Assembly: GCF_029227915.1 (NCBI RefSeq)
Contig: NC_079876.1
Coordinates: 38,113,828 to 38,177,827, forward strand
Direction of reading: 5' to 3'
Length of the DNA stretch: 64,000 nucleotides
Source: Hydractinia symbiolongicarpus
Lineage: Eukaryota; Cnidaria; Hydrozoa; Anthoathecata; Hydractiniidae
In this document: positions 1 through 12,930 of the stretch, one piece after another
How the letters are laid out: every line of letters starts with the position of its first letter
Position numbering within the stretch: position 1 is the stretch's first letter
The notes under the pieces: generated by a model
Told to the model about the DNA's origin: nothing
Databases searched by the model: none
Seen by the model: only the letters and a program-made list of their open reading frames with translations
Translations under genes and position numbers: made by a program

Positions 1-205
1 CAACTTAGTAATACCTGAAAAATATCAAGAAATACATGTTGGTAGGAATATGTGACTCAAGCGTTGTAACTCAAACGGATTGATACTGTTAAAAAGTCAA
101 TGAAATGTAGTTTTTGAAACTGTCGCTATTTCTTCAGCGCGCGATAACGGCTAGGATTTGTCCCACAGTAAAAAAATGACTTTTTCATCTTAATTCTTAA
201 ATGAA

Positions 206-220
206 GCGCTACCACAGCGC
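206..220. other. GCGCT-accac-AGCGC hairpin dyad (one example per monomer)
   Basis: A perfect 5-bp inverted repeat around a 5-base loop, repeated once per period at about 85 bases after the phase mark (for example also 579-593 and 50576-50590). It is conserved in most types, including those with acaac loops. O monomers have GCGCT-gccac-AGCGC. It is broken in F types (GCGCTACATCAAGGACC), in many G types and in Q. The stem could extrude as a small cruciform or be a protein site. Either role is inference. Confidence 0.75.
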
Positions 221-434
221 CAAGTGTAGTCGTTGAGTTTCGGCAATCATGTCAAATTAAGAACAATGTTATTTCTTGGAATCCAATTGTCTCATTTATT
301 ACATTCATCAGGTCACAGTCCAAAGTTAGTTCAATTAAGTCCCACAGTCAATCGTTTCATTGTTAAAGGCGATGCAACCTAGTAATATCAGAAAAATATC
401 GCTAAATTCATGTTGGTACAAATATGTGACGCAA

Positions 435-464
435 CCGTTGTAACTCAAACGGACTGACACCGTT
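435..464. other. Alternating dyads CCGTT / AACGG / CCGTT
   Basis: CCGTT at 435-439, AACGG at 448-452 and CCGTT at 460-464. The central AACGG can pair with either flank, giving two mutually exclusive 5-bp stems with loops of 8 and 7 bases. The cluster recurs in most monomers. In A and E types of block 1 the flanks are GCGTT and CTGTT, weakening both stems. In block 4 E and T types the centre is AACAG with CTGTT, which restores the second stem (for example 43737-43753). Confidence 0.72.
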
Positions 465-494
465 AGAGAGTCAATGAAATGTAGTTTTTGAAAC

Positions 495-867
495 TGTCGC
501 TATTTCTTCAGGGCGCAATAACGGCTAGGATTGGTCCCACAGTAAAAAATGACTTATTTATCTAAATTCTTAAATGAAGCGCTACCACAGCGCCCAGTGT
601 AATCGCTGAGTTCCGGCAATCATGTCAAGTTAAAAAGAATGTTATTTCTTGGAGTCCACTTGTCTCACTTATAACATTTATAAGGTCACAGTCCAAAGTT
701 AGTTCAATTAAGTCCCAACGTCAATCGCTTCATTGTTAAAGGCGATGCAACCTAGTAATATCGGAAAAATATCGCTAAATACATGTTGGTACGAATATGT
801 GACCCAACCGTTGAAACTCAAACGGACTGACACCGTTAGAAAGTCAATGAAATATAGTTTTTGAAAC
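495..867 (+). repeat. Representative monomer (type B, 373 bp) with internal landmarks
   Basis: One full period, used to describe the unit. Landmarks in order: the phase mark at 495; TAACGG at 519-524; a hairpin GCGCT-accac-AGCGC at 579-593; the relatively conserved CGGCAATCATGTCA stretch near 614; a T-rich stretch, then TCAGGTCACAGTCC or TAAGGTCACAGTCC; TTCAATTAAGTCCCA; CATGTTGGTACGAATATG; and an alternating dyad cluster CCGTT (808-812), AACGG (821-825), CCGTT (833-837), ending in TTTTTGAAAC before the next mark. Over 541-900 I counted 135 G+C in 360 bases (37.5%) and 18 CpGs. At 373 bp the unit is about twice a common nucleosome repeat length. No clear internal half-repeat was found. Confidence 0.9.
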
Positions 868-3109
868 TGTCGCTATTTCTTCAGCGCGCGATAACGGCTA
901 GGATTGGTGCCACAGTAAAAAAATGGCTTTTTCATCTTAATTCTTAAATGAAGCGCTACCACAGCGACCAGTGTAGTCGCTGAGTTTCGGCAATCATGTC
1001 ATATTAAGAGCAATTTTATTTCTTGGAGTCCAATTGTCTCATTTATCACATTCATCAGGTCACAGTCCAAAGTTAGTTCAATTAAGTCCCACAGTCAATC
1101 GTTTCATTGTTAAAGGCGATGCAACCTAGTAATATCAGAAAAATATCGCTAAATTCATGTTGGTACGAATATGTGACGCAACCGTTGTAACTCAAACGGA
1201 CTGACACCGTTAGAAAGTCAATGAAATGTAGTTTTTGAAACTGTCGCTATTTCTTCAGGGCGCATTAACGGCTAGGATTGGTCCCACAGCAAAAAAATGA
1301 CTTTCTTATCTTAATTCTTGAATGAAGCGCTACCACAGCGCCCAGTGTAATCGCTGAGTTCCGGCAATCATGTCAAGTTAAAAAGAATGTTATTTCTTGG
1401 AGTCCACTTGTCTCACTTATAACATTTATCAGGTCACAGTCCAAAGTTAGTTCAATTAAGTCCCACAGTCAATCGTTTCATTTTTAAAGGCGATGCAACC
1501 TAGTAATATCAGAAAAATATCGCTAAATTCATGTTGGTAGGAATATGTGACTCAAGCGTTGTAACTCAAACGGATTGATACTGTTAAAAAGTCAATGAAA
1601 TGTAGTTTTTGAAACTGTCGCTATTTCTTCAAGGCGCGATAACGGCTAGGATTGGTGCCACAGTAAAAAAATGGCTTTTTCATCTTAATTCTTAAATGAA
1701 GCGCTACCACAGCGACCAGTGTAGTCGCTGAGTTTCGGCAATCATGTCATATTAAGAGCAATGTTATTTCTTGGAGTCCAATTGTCTCATTTATCACATT
1801 CATCAGGTCACAGTCCAAAGTTAGTTCAATTAAGTCCCACAGTCAATCGTTTCATTGTTAAAGGCGATGCAACCTAGTAATATCAGAAAAATATCGCTAA
1901 ATTCATGTTGGTACGAATATGTGACGCAACCGTTGTAACTCAAACGGACTGACACCGTTAGAAAGTCAATGAAATGTAGTTTTTGAAACTGTCGCTATTT
2001 CTTCAGGGCGCAATAACGGCTAGGATTGGTCCCACAGCAAAAAAATTACTTTCTTATCTTAATTCTTGAATGAAGCGCTACCACAGCGCCCAGTGTAATC
2101 GCTCAGTTTCGGCAATCATGTCAAATTAAGAAGAATGTTATTTCTAAGAGTCCAATTTTCTCACTTTCATATTTATAAGGTCACAGTCCATACTCAGTTC
2201 AATTAATTCCCACAGTCAATCGTTTCGCTGTTAAAAGCCATACAACTTAGTAATATCTGAAAAATATCAAGAAATACATGTTGGTAGGAATATGTGACTC
2301 AAGCGTTGTAACTCAAACGGATTGATACTGTTAAAAAGTGAATGAAATGTAGTTTTTGAAACTGTCGCTATTTCTTCAGCGCGCGATAACGGCTAAGATT
2401 TGTCCCACAGTAAAAAAATGACTTTTTTATCTTAATTCTTAAATGAAGCGCTACCACAGTGCCAAGTGTAGTCGCTGAGTTTCGGCAATCATGTCAAATT
2501 AAGAACAATGTTATTTCTTGGAATCCAATTGTCTCATTTATTACATTCATCAGGTCACAGTCCAAAGTTAGTTCAATTAAGTCCCACAGTCAATCGTTTC
2601 ATTGTTAAAGGCCATGCAACCTAGTAATATCAGAAAAATATCGCTAAATTCATGTTGGTACGAATATGTGACGCAACCGTTGTAACTCAAACGGACTGAC
2701 ACCGTTAGAAAGTCAATGAAATGTAGTTTTTGAAACTGTCGCTATTTCTTCAGGGCACAATAACGGCTAGGATTGGTCCCACAGTAAAAAATGACTTATT
2801 AATTTAAACTTTTAAATGAAGCGCTACATCAAGGACCAGTGTAATCGCTGAGTTTAGGCAATCATGTCAAATTAAGACGAGTGGTATTTCTTGGATTCCA
2901 ATTTTTTCATTTATCACATTTATCAGGTCACAGTCAAAAGTTAGTTCAATTAAGTCCCACAGTCAATCGTTTCACTGTTAAAAGAGGTGCAACCTAGTAA
3001 TATCAGATGAATATCGCTAAATACATGTTGGTAGGAATATGTGACTCAAGCGTTGTAACTCAAACGGATTGATACTGTTAAAAAGTCAATGAAATGTAGT
3101 TTTTGAAAC

Positions 3110-5350
3110 TGTCGCTATTTCTTCAGCGCGCGATAACGGCTAGGATTTGTCCCACAGTAAAAAAATGACTTTTTCATCTTAATTCTTAAATGAAGCGCTA
3201 CCACAGCGCCAAGTGTAGTCGTTGAGTTTCGGCAATCATGTCAAATTAAGAACAATGTTATTTCTTGGAATCCAATTGTCTCATTTATTACATTCATCAG
3301 GTCACAGTCCAAAGTTAGTTCAATTAAGTCCCACAGTCAATCGTTTCATTGTTAAAGGCGATGCAACCTAGTAATATCAGAACAATATCGCTAAATTCAT
3401 GTTGGTACGAATATGTGACGCAACCGTTGTAACTCAAACGGACTGACACCGTTAGAAAGTCAATGAAATGTAGTTTTTGAAACTGTCGCTATTTCTTCAG
3501 GGCGCAATAACGGCTAGGATTGGTCCCACAGTAAAAAATGACTTATTTATCTAAATTCTTAAATGAAGCGCTACCACAGCGCCCAGTGTAATCGCTGAGT
3601 TCCGGCAATCATGTCAAGTTAAAAAGAATGTTATTTCTTGGAGTCCACTTGTCTCACTTATAACATTTATAAGGTCACAGTCCAAAGTTAGTTCAATTAA
3701 GTCCCACAGTCAATCGTTTCATTGTTAAAGGCGATGCAACCTAGTAATATCAGAAAAATATAGCTAAATTCATGTTGGTACGAATATGTGACGCAACCGT
3801 TGTAACTCAAACGGACTGACACCGTTAGAAATTCAATGAAATGTAGTTTTTAAAACTGTCGCTATTTCTTCAGCGCGCAATAACGGCTAGGATTGGTGCC
3901 ACAGTAAAAAAATGGCTTTTTCATCTTAATTCTTAAATGAAGCGCTACCACAGCGACCAGTGTAGTCGCTGAGTTTCGGCAATCATGTCATATTAAGAGC
4001 AATGTTATTTCTTGGAGTCCAATTGTCTCATTTATCACATTCATCAGGTCACAGTCCAAAGTTAGTTCAATTAAGTCCCACAGTCAATCGTTTCATTGTT
4101 AAAGGCGATGCAACCTAGTAATATCAGAAAAATATCGCTAAATTCATGTTGGTACGAATATGTGACGCAACCGTTGTAACTCAAACGGACTGACACCGTT
4201 AGAAAGTCAATGAAATGTAGTTTTTGAAACTGTCGCTATTTCTTCAGGGCGCAATAACGGCTAGGATTGGTCCCACAGCAAAAAAATGACTTTCTTATCT
4301 TAATTCTTGAATGAAGCGCTACCACAGCGCCCAGTGTAATCGCTCAGTTTCGGCAATCATGTCAAATTAAGAAGAATGTTATTTCTAAGAGTCCAATTGT
4401 CTCACTTTCATATTTATAAGGTAACAGTCCATACTCAGTTCAATTAATTCCCACAGTCAATCGTTTCGCTGTTAAAAGCCATACAACTTAGTAATACCTG
4501 AAAAATATCAAGAAATACATGTTGGTAGGAATATGTGACTCAAGCGTTGTAACTCAAACGGATTGATACTGTTAAAAAGTCAATGAAATGTAGTTTTTGA
4601 AACTGTCGCTATTTCTTCAGCGCGCGATAACGGCTAAGATTTGTCCCACAGTAAAAAAATGACTTTTTCATCTTAATTCTTAAATGAAGCGCTACCACAG
4701 CGCCAAGTGTAGTCGCTGAGTTTCGGCAATCATGTCAAATTAAGAAGATTGTTTTTTCTTGGAGTCCAATTGTCTCCTTTATCACATTTATCAGGTCACA
4801 GTCCAAAGTTAGTTCAATTAAGTCCCACAGTCAATCGTTTCATTGTTAAAGGCGATGCAACCTAGTAATATCAGAAAAATATCGCTAAATTCATGTTGGT
4901 ACGAATATGTGACGCAACCGTTGTAACTCAAACGGACTGACACCGTTAGAAAGTCAATGAAATGTAGTTTTTGAAACTGTCGCTATTTCTTCAGGGCGCA
5001 ATAACGGCTAGGATTGGTCCCACAGTAAAAAATGACTTATTAATTTAAACTTTTAAATGAAGCGCTACATCAAGGACCAGTGTAATCGCTGAGTTTAGGC
5101 AATCATGTCAAATTAAGACGAGTGCTATTTCTTGGAGTCCAATTTTTTCATTTATCACATTTATCAGGTCACAGTCAAAAGTTAGTTCAATTAAGTCCCA
5201 CAGTCAATCGTTTCACTGTTAAAAGGGGTGCAACCTAGTAATATCAGATGAATATCGCTAAATACATGTTGGTAGGAATATGTGACTCAAGCGTTGTAAC
5301 TCAAACGGATTGATACTGTTAAAAAGTCAATGAAATGTAGTTTTTGAAAC
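3110..5350 (+). repeat. Complete canonical hexamer A-B-C-D-E-F, copy 1 (2241 bp)
   Basis: Phase marks at 3110 (A), 3484 (B), 3857 (C), 4231 (D), 4604 (E) and 4978 (F); the next A begins at 5351. The E monomer has an unusual tail (AAGAAGATTGTTTTTTC then TCTCCTTTATC), matching the P type found downstream at 34840 and 37819, so E4604 is itself a hybrid. Confidence 0.82.
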
Positions 5351-7964
5351 TGTCGCTATTTCTTCAGCGCGCGATAACGGCTAGGATTTGTCCCACAGTA
5401 AAAAAATGACTTTTTCATCTTAATTCTTAAATGAAGCGCTACCACAGCGCCAAGTGTAGTCGTTGAGTTTCGGCAATCATGTCAAATTAAGAACAATGTT
5501 ATTTCTTGGAATCCAATTGTCTCATTTATTACATTCATCAGGTCACAGTCCAAAGTTAGTTCAATTAAGTCCCACAGTCAATCGTTTCATTGTTAAAGGC
5601 GATGCAACCTAGTAATATCAGAAAAATATCGCTAAATTCATGTTGATACGAATATGTGACGCAACCGTTGTAACTCAAACGGACTGACACCGTTAGAAAG
5701 TCAATGAAATGTAGTTTTTGAAACTGTCGCTATTTCTTCAGGGCGCAATAACGGCTAGGATTGGTCCCACAGTAAAAAATGACTTATTTATCTAAATTCT
5801 AAAATGAAGCGCTACCACAGCGCCCAGTGTAATCGCTGAGTTCCGGCAATCATGTCAAGTTAAAAAGAATGTTATTTCTTGGAGTCCACTTGTCTCACTT
5901 ATAACATTTATAAGGTCACAGTACAAAGTTAGTTCAATTAAGTCCCACAGTCAATCGTTTCATTGTTAAAGGCGATGCAACCTAGTAATATCAGAAAAAT
6001 ATCGCTAAATTCATGTTGGTACGAATATGTGACGCAACCGTTGTAACTCAAACGGACTGACACCGTTAGAAAGTCAATGAAATGTAGTTTTTGAAACTGT
6101 CGCTATTTCTTCAGGGCGCAATAACGGCTAGGATTGGTCCCACAGTAAAAAATGACTTATTTATCTAAATTCTTAAATGCAGCGCTACCACAGCGCCCAG
6201 TGTAATCGCTGAGTTCCGGCAATCATGTCAAGTTAAAAAGAATGTTATTTCTTGGAGTCCACTTGTCTCACTTATAACATTTATAAGGTCACAGTCCAAA
6301 GTTAGTTCATTTAAGTCCCAACGTCAATCGCTTCATTGTTAAAGGCGATGCAACCTAGTAATATCGGAAAAATATCGCTAAATTCATGTTGGTACGAATA
6401 TGTGACGCAACCGTTGTAACTCAAACGGACTGACACCGTTAGAAAGTCAATGAAATGTAGTTTTTGAAACTGTCGTTATTTCTTCAGCGCGCGATAACGG
6501 CTAGGATTGGTGCCACAGTAAAAAAATGGCTTTTTCATCTTAATTCTTAAATGAAGCGCTACCACAGCGACCAGTGTAGTCGCTGAGTTTCGGCAATCAT
6601 GTCAAATTAAGAAGAATGTTATTTCTAAGAGTCCAATTGTCTCACTTTCATATTTATAAGGTCACAGTCCATACTCAGTTCAATTAATTCCCACAGTCAA
6701 TCGTTTCGCTGTTAAAAGCCATACAACTTAGTAATACCTGAAAAATATCAAGAAATACATGTTGGTAGGAATATGTGACTCAAGCGTTGTAACTCAAACG
6801 GATTGATACTGTTAAAAAGTCAATGAAATGTAGTTTTTGAAACTGTCGCTATTTCTTTAGCGCGCGATAACGGCTAAGATTTGTCCCACAGTAAAAAAAT
6901 GACTTTTTCATCTTAATTCTTAAATGAAGCGCTACCACAGCGCCAAGTGTAGTCGCTGAGTTTCGGCAATCATGTCAAATTAAGAACAATGTTATTTCTT
7001 GGAATCCAATTGTCTCATTTATTACATTCATCAGGTCACAGTCCAAAGTTAGTTCAATTAAGTCCCAACGTCAATCGCTTCATTGTTAAAGGCGATGCAA
7101 CCTAGTAATATCGGAAAAATATCGCTAAATACATGTTGGTACGAATATGTGACCCAACCGTTGAAACTCAAACGGACTGACACCGTTAGAAAGTCAATGA
7201 AATATAGTTTTTGAAACTGTCGCTATTTCTTCAGCGCGCGATAACGGCTAGGATTGGTGCCACAGTAAAAAAATGGCTTTTTCATCTTAATTCTTAAATG
7301 AAGCGCTACCACAGCGACCAGTGTAGTCGCTGAGTTTCGGCAATCATGTCATATTAAGAGCAATGTTATTTCTTGGAGTCCAATTGTCTCATTTATCACA
7401 TTCATCAGGTCACAGTCCAAAGTTAGTTCAATTAAGTCCCACAGTCAATCGTTTCATTGTTAAAGGCGATGCAACCTAGTAATATCAGAAAAATATCGCT
7501 AAATTCATGTTGGTACGAATATGTGACGCAACCGTTGTAACTCAAACGGACTGACACCGTTAGAAAGTCAATGAAATGTAGTTTTTGAAACTGTCGCTAT
7601 TTCTTCAGGGCGCAATAACGGCTAGGATTGGTCCCACAGCAAAAAAATGACTTTCTTATCTTAATTCTTGAATGAAGCGCTACCACAGCGCCCAGTGTAA
7701 TCGCTCAGTTTCGGCAATCATGTCAAATTAAGAAGAATGTTATTTCTAAGAGTCCAATTGTCTCACTTTCATATTTATAAGGTCACAGTCCATACTCAGT
7801 TCAATTAATTCCCACAGTCAATCGTTTCGCTGTTAAAAGCCATACAACTTAGTAATACCTGAAAAATATCAAGAAATACATGTTGGTAGGAATATGTGAC
7901 TCAAGCGTTGTAACTCAAACGGATTGATACTGTTAAAAAATCAATGAAATGTAGTTTTTGAAAC

Positions 7965-10203
7965 TGTCGCTATTTCTTCAGCGCGCGATAACGGCTAAGA
8001 TTTGTCTCACAGTAAAAAAATGACTTTTTCATCTTAATTCTTAAATGAAGCGCTACCACAGCGCCAAGTGTAGTTGCTGAGTTTCGGCAATCATGTCAAA
8101 TTAAGAACAATGTTATTTCTTGGAATCCAATTGTCTCATTTATTACATTCATCAGGTCACAGTCCAAAGTTAGTTCAATTAAGTCCCACAGTCAATCGTT
8201 TCATTGTTAAAGGCGATGCAACCTAGTAATATCAGAAAAATATCGCTAAATTCATGTTGGTACGAATATGTGACGCAACCGTTGTAACTCAAACGGACTG
8301 ACACCGTTAGAAAGTCAATGAAATGTAGTTTTTGAAACTGTCGCTATTTCTTCAGGGCGCAATAACGGCTAGGATTGGTCCCACAGTAAAAAATGACTTA
8401 TTAATTGAAACTTTAAATGAAGCGCTACATCAGGGACCAGTGTAATCGCTGAGTTTAGGCAATCATGTCAAATTAAGACGAGTGCTATTTCTTGGAGTCC
8501 AATTTTTTCATTTATCACATTTATCAGGTCACAGTCAAAAGTTAGTTCAATTAAGTCCCACAGTCAATCGTTTCACTGTTAAAAGAGGTGCAACCTAGTA
8601 ATATCAGATGAATATCGCTAAATACATGTTGGTAGGAATATGTGACTCAAGCGTTGTAACTCAAACGGATTGATACTGTTAAAAAGTCAATGAAATGTAG
8701 TTTTTGAAACTGTCGCTATTTCTTCAGCGCGCGATAACGGCTAGGATTTGTCCCACAGTAAAAAAATGACTTTTTCATCTTAATTCTTAAATGAAGGGCT
8801 ACCACAGCGACCAGTGTAGTCGCTGAGTTTCGGCAATCATGTCATATTAAGAGCAATGTTATTTCTTGGAGTCCAATTGTCTCATTTATCACATTCATCA
8901 GGTCACAGTCCAAAGTTAGTTCAATTAAGTCCCACAGTCAATCGTTTCATTGTTAAAGGCGATGCAACCTAGTAATATCAGAAAAATATCGCTAAATTCA
9001 TGTTGGTACGAATATGTGACGCAACCGTTGTAACTCAAACGGACTGACACCATTAGAAAGTCAATGAAATGTAGTTTTTGAAACTGTCGATAATTTCTTC
9101 AGGGCGCAATAACGGCTAGGATTGGTCCTACAGTAAAAAATGACTTTCTTATCTTAATTCTTGAATGAAGCGCTACCACAGCGCCCAGTGTAATCCCTCA
9201 GTTTCGGCAATCATGTCAAATTAAGAAGAATGTTATTTCTAAGAGTCCAATTGTCTCACTTTCATATTTATAAGGTCACAGTCCATACTCAGTTCAATTA
9301 ATTCCCACAGTCAATCGTTTCGCTGTTAAAAGCCATACAACTTAGTAATACCTGAAAAATATCAAGAAATACATGTTGGTAGGAATATGTGACTCAAGCG
9401 TTGTAACTCAAACGGATTGATACTGTTAAAAAGTCAATGAAATGTAGTTTTTGAAACTGTCGCTATTTCTTCAGCGCGCGATAACGGCTAAGATTTGTCT
9501 CACAGTAAAAAAATGACTTTTTCATCTTAATTCTTAAATGAAGCGCTACCACAGCGCCAAGTGTAGTCGCTGAGTTTCGGCAATCATGTCAAATTAAGAA
9601 CAATGTTATTTCTTGGAATCCAATTGTCTCATTTATTACATTCATCAGGTCACAGTCCAAAGTTAGTTCAATTAAGTCCCACAGTCAATCGTTTCATTGT
9701 TAAAGGCGATGCAACCTAGTAATATCAGAAAAATATCGCTAAATTCATGTTGGTACGAATATGTGACGCAACCGTTGTAACTCAAACGGACTGACACCGT
9801 TAGAAAGTCAATGAAATGTAGTTTTTGAAACTGTCGCTATTTCTTCAGGGCGCAATAACGGCTAGGATTGGTCCCACAGTAAAAAATGACTTATTAATTG
9901 AAACTTTAAATGAAGCGCTACATCAGGGACCAGTGTAATCGCTGAGTTTAGGCAATCATGTCAAATTAAGACGAGTGCTATTTCTTGAAGTCCAATTTTT
10001 TCATTTATCACATTTATCAGCTCACAGTCAAAAGTTAGTTCAATTAAGTCCCACAGTCAATCGTTTCACTGTTAAAAGAGGTGCAACCTAGTAATATCAG
10101 ATGAATATCGCTAAATACATGTTGGTAGGAATATGTGACTCAAGCGTTGTAACTCAAACGGATTGATACTGTTAAAAAGTCAATGAAATGTAGTTTTTGA
10201 AAC
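7965..10203 (+). repeat. E-F doublet repeated at a 1493-bp lag (4 monomers)
   Basis: E7965-F8339 and E9458-F9832 share private variants: TTTGTCTCACAG in E, and TTAATTGAAACTTTAAATG (one base shorter) with CATCAGGGACC in F. The same pair recurs at E16553-F16927. Left of the repeat the D monomers differ (CAGCAAAAAAATG against CAGTAAAAAATG). On the right, the A monomer at 8711 switches to C sequence near its hairpin while that at 10204 stays A. This is a local 4-monomer duplication within block 1. Confidence 0.75.
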
Positions 10204-10316
10204 TGTCGCTATTTCTTCAGCGCGCGATAACGGCTAGGATTTGTCCCACAGTAAAAAAATGACTTTTTCATCTTAATTCTTAAATGAAGCGCTACCACAG
10301 CGCCAAGTGTAGTCGT

Positions 10317-12930
10317 TGAGTTTCGGCAATCATGTCAAATTAAGAACAATGTTATTTCTTGGAATCCAATTGTCTCATTTATTACATTCATCAGGTCACA
10401 GTCCAAAGTTAGTTCAATTAAGTCCCACAGTCAATCGTTTCATTGTTAAAGGCGATGCAACCTAGTAATATCAGAAAAATATCGCTAAATTCATGTTGGT
10501 ACGAATATGTGACGCAACCGTTGTAACTCAAACGGACTGACACCGTTAGAAAGTCAATGAAATGTAGTTTTTGAAACTGTCGCTATTTCTTCAGGGCGCA
10601 ATAACGGCTAGGATTGGTCCTACAGTAAAAAATGACTTATTTATCTAAATTCTTAAATGAAGCGCTACCACAGCGCCCAGTGTAATCGCTGAATTCCGGC
10701 AATCATGTCAAGTTAAAAAGAATGTTATTTCTTGGAGTCCACTTGTCTCACTTATAACATTTATAAGGTCACAGTCCAAAGTTAGTTCAATTAAGTCCCA
10801 CAGTCAATCGTTTCATTGTTAAAGGCGATGCAACCTAGTAATATCAGAAAAATATCGCTAAATTCATGTTGGTACGAATATGTGACGCAACCGTTGTAAC
10901 TCAAACGGACTGACACCGTTAGAAAGTCAATGAAATGTAGTTTTTGAAACTGTCGCTATTTCTTCAGCGCGCGATAACGGCTAGGATTGGTGCCACAGTA
11001 AAAAAATGGCTTTTTCATCTTAATTCTTAAATGAAGCGCTACCACAGCGACCAGTGTAGTCGCTGAGTTTCGGCAATCATGTCATATTAAGAGCAATGTT
11101 ATTTCTTGGAGTCCAATTGTCTCATTTATCACATTCATCAGGTCACAGTCCAAAGTTAGTTCAATTAAGTCCCGCAGTGAATCGTTTCATTGTTAAAGGC
11201 GATGCAACCTAGTAATATCAGAAAAATATCGCTAAATTCATGTTGGTACGAATATGTGACGCAACCGTTGTAACTCAAACGGACTGACACCGTTAGAAAG
11301 TCAATGAAATGTAGTTTTTGAAACTGTCGCTATTTCTTCAGGGCGCAATAACGGCTAGGATTGGTCCCGCAGCAAAAAAATGACTTTCTTATCTTAATTC
11401 TTGAATGAAGCGCTACCACAGCGCCCAGTGTAATCGCTCAGTTTCGGCAATCATGTCAAATTAAGAAGAATGTTATTTCTAAGAGTCCAATTGTCTCACT
11501 TTCATATTTATAAGGTCACAGTCCATACTCAGTTCAATTAATTCCCACAGTCAATCGTTTCGCTGTTAAAAGCCATACAACTTAGTAATACCTGAAAAAT
11601 ATCAAGAAATACATGTTGGTAGGAATATGTGACTCAAGCGTTGTAACTCAAACGGATTGATACTGTTAAAAAGTGAATGAAATGTAGTTTTTGAAACTGT
11701 CGCTATTTCTTCAGCGCGCGATAACGGCTAAGATTTGTCCCACAGTAAAAAAATGACTTTTTTATCTTAATTCTTAAATGAAGCGCTACCACAGCGCCAA
11801 GTGTAGTCGCTGAGTTTCGGCAATCATGTCAAATTAAGAACTATGTTATTTCTTGGAATCCAATTGTCTCATTTATTACATTCATCAGGTCACAGTCCAA
11901 AGTTAGTTCAATTAAGTCCCACAGTCAATCGTTTCATTGTTAAAGGCGATGCAACCTAGTAATATCAGAAAAATATCGCTAAATTCATGTTGGTACGAAT
12001 ATGTGACGCAACCGTTGTAACTCAAACGGACTGACACCGTTAGAAAGTCAATGAAATGTAGTTTTTGAAACTGTCGCTATTTCTTCAGGGCGCAATAACG
12101 GCTAGGATTGGTCCCACAGTAAAAAATGACTTATTTATCTAAATTCTTAAATGAAGCGCTACCACAGCGCCCAGTGTAATCGCTGAGTTCCGGCAATCAT
12201 GTCAAGTTAAAAAGAATGTTATTTCTTGGAGTCCACTTGTCTCACTTATAACATTTATAAGGTCACAGTCCAAAGTTAGTTCATTTAAGTCCCAACGTCA
12301 ATCGCTTCATTGTTAAAGGCGATGCAACCTAGTAATATCGGAAAAATATCGCTAAATACATGTTGGTACGAATATGTGACCCCACCGTTGAAACTCAAAC
12401 GGACTGACACCGTTAAAAAGTCAATGAAATATAGTTTTTGAAACTGTCGTTATTTCTTCAGCGCGCGATAACGGCTAGGATTGGTGCCACAGTAAAAAAA
12501 TGGCTTTTTCATCTTAATTCTTAAATGAAGCGCTACCACAGCGACCAGTGTAGTCGCTGAGTTTCGGCAATCATGTCAAATTAAGAAGAATGTTATTTCT
12601 AAGAGTCCAATTGTCTCACTTTCATATTTATAAGGTCACAGTCCATACTCAGTTCAATTAATTCCCACAGTCAATCGTTTCGCTGTTAAAAGCCATACAA
12701 CTTAGTAATACCTGAAAAATATCAAGAAAAACATGTTGGTAGGAATATGTGACTCAAGCGTTGTAACTCAAACGGATTGATACTGTTAAAAAGTCAAGGA
12801 AATGTAGTTTTTGAAACTGTCGCTATTTCTTCAGCGCGCGATAACGGCTAAGATTTGTCCCACAGTAAAAAAATGACTTTTTCATCTTAATTCTTAAATG
12901 AAGCGCTACCACAGCGCCAAGTGTAGTCGC
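10317..12930 (+). repeat. 7-monomer tandem duplication, copy 1 (2614 bp)
   Basis: This segment reappears at a lag of exactly 2614 bp. Private variants that match at that lag include GGTCCTACAG (about 10617), GAATTCCGGC (10691), CCCGCAGTGAATCG (11171), GGTCCCGCAGC (11363), AAAGTGAATG (about 11670), AGAACTATGTT (about 11837), GACCCCACCG (about 12379) and AAGTCAAGGA (12791). Left boundary: 10316 is T while 12930 is C. Monomer order is (A) B C D E B C/D E. Confidence 0.88.

Noticed and set aside
495-867. Ancestral dimer of two ~187-bp half-monomers
   Set aside because: Short internal matches exist (TCCCACAGT about 178 bases apart, GCTATTTCTT about 142 bases apart) but at different offsets, so no consistent half-repeat is supported by eye.
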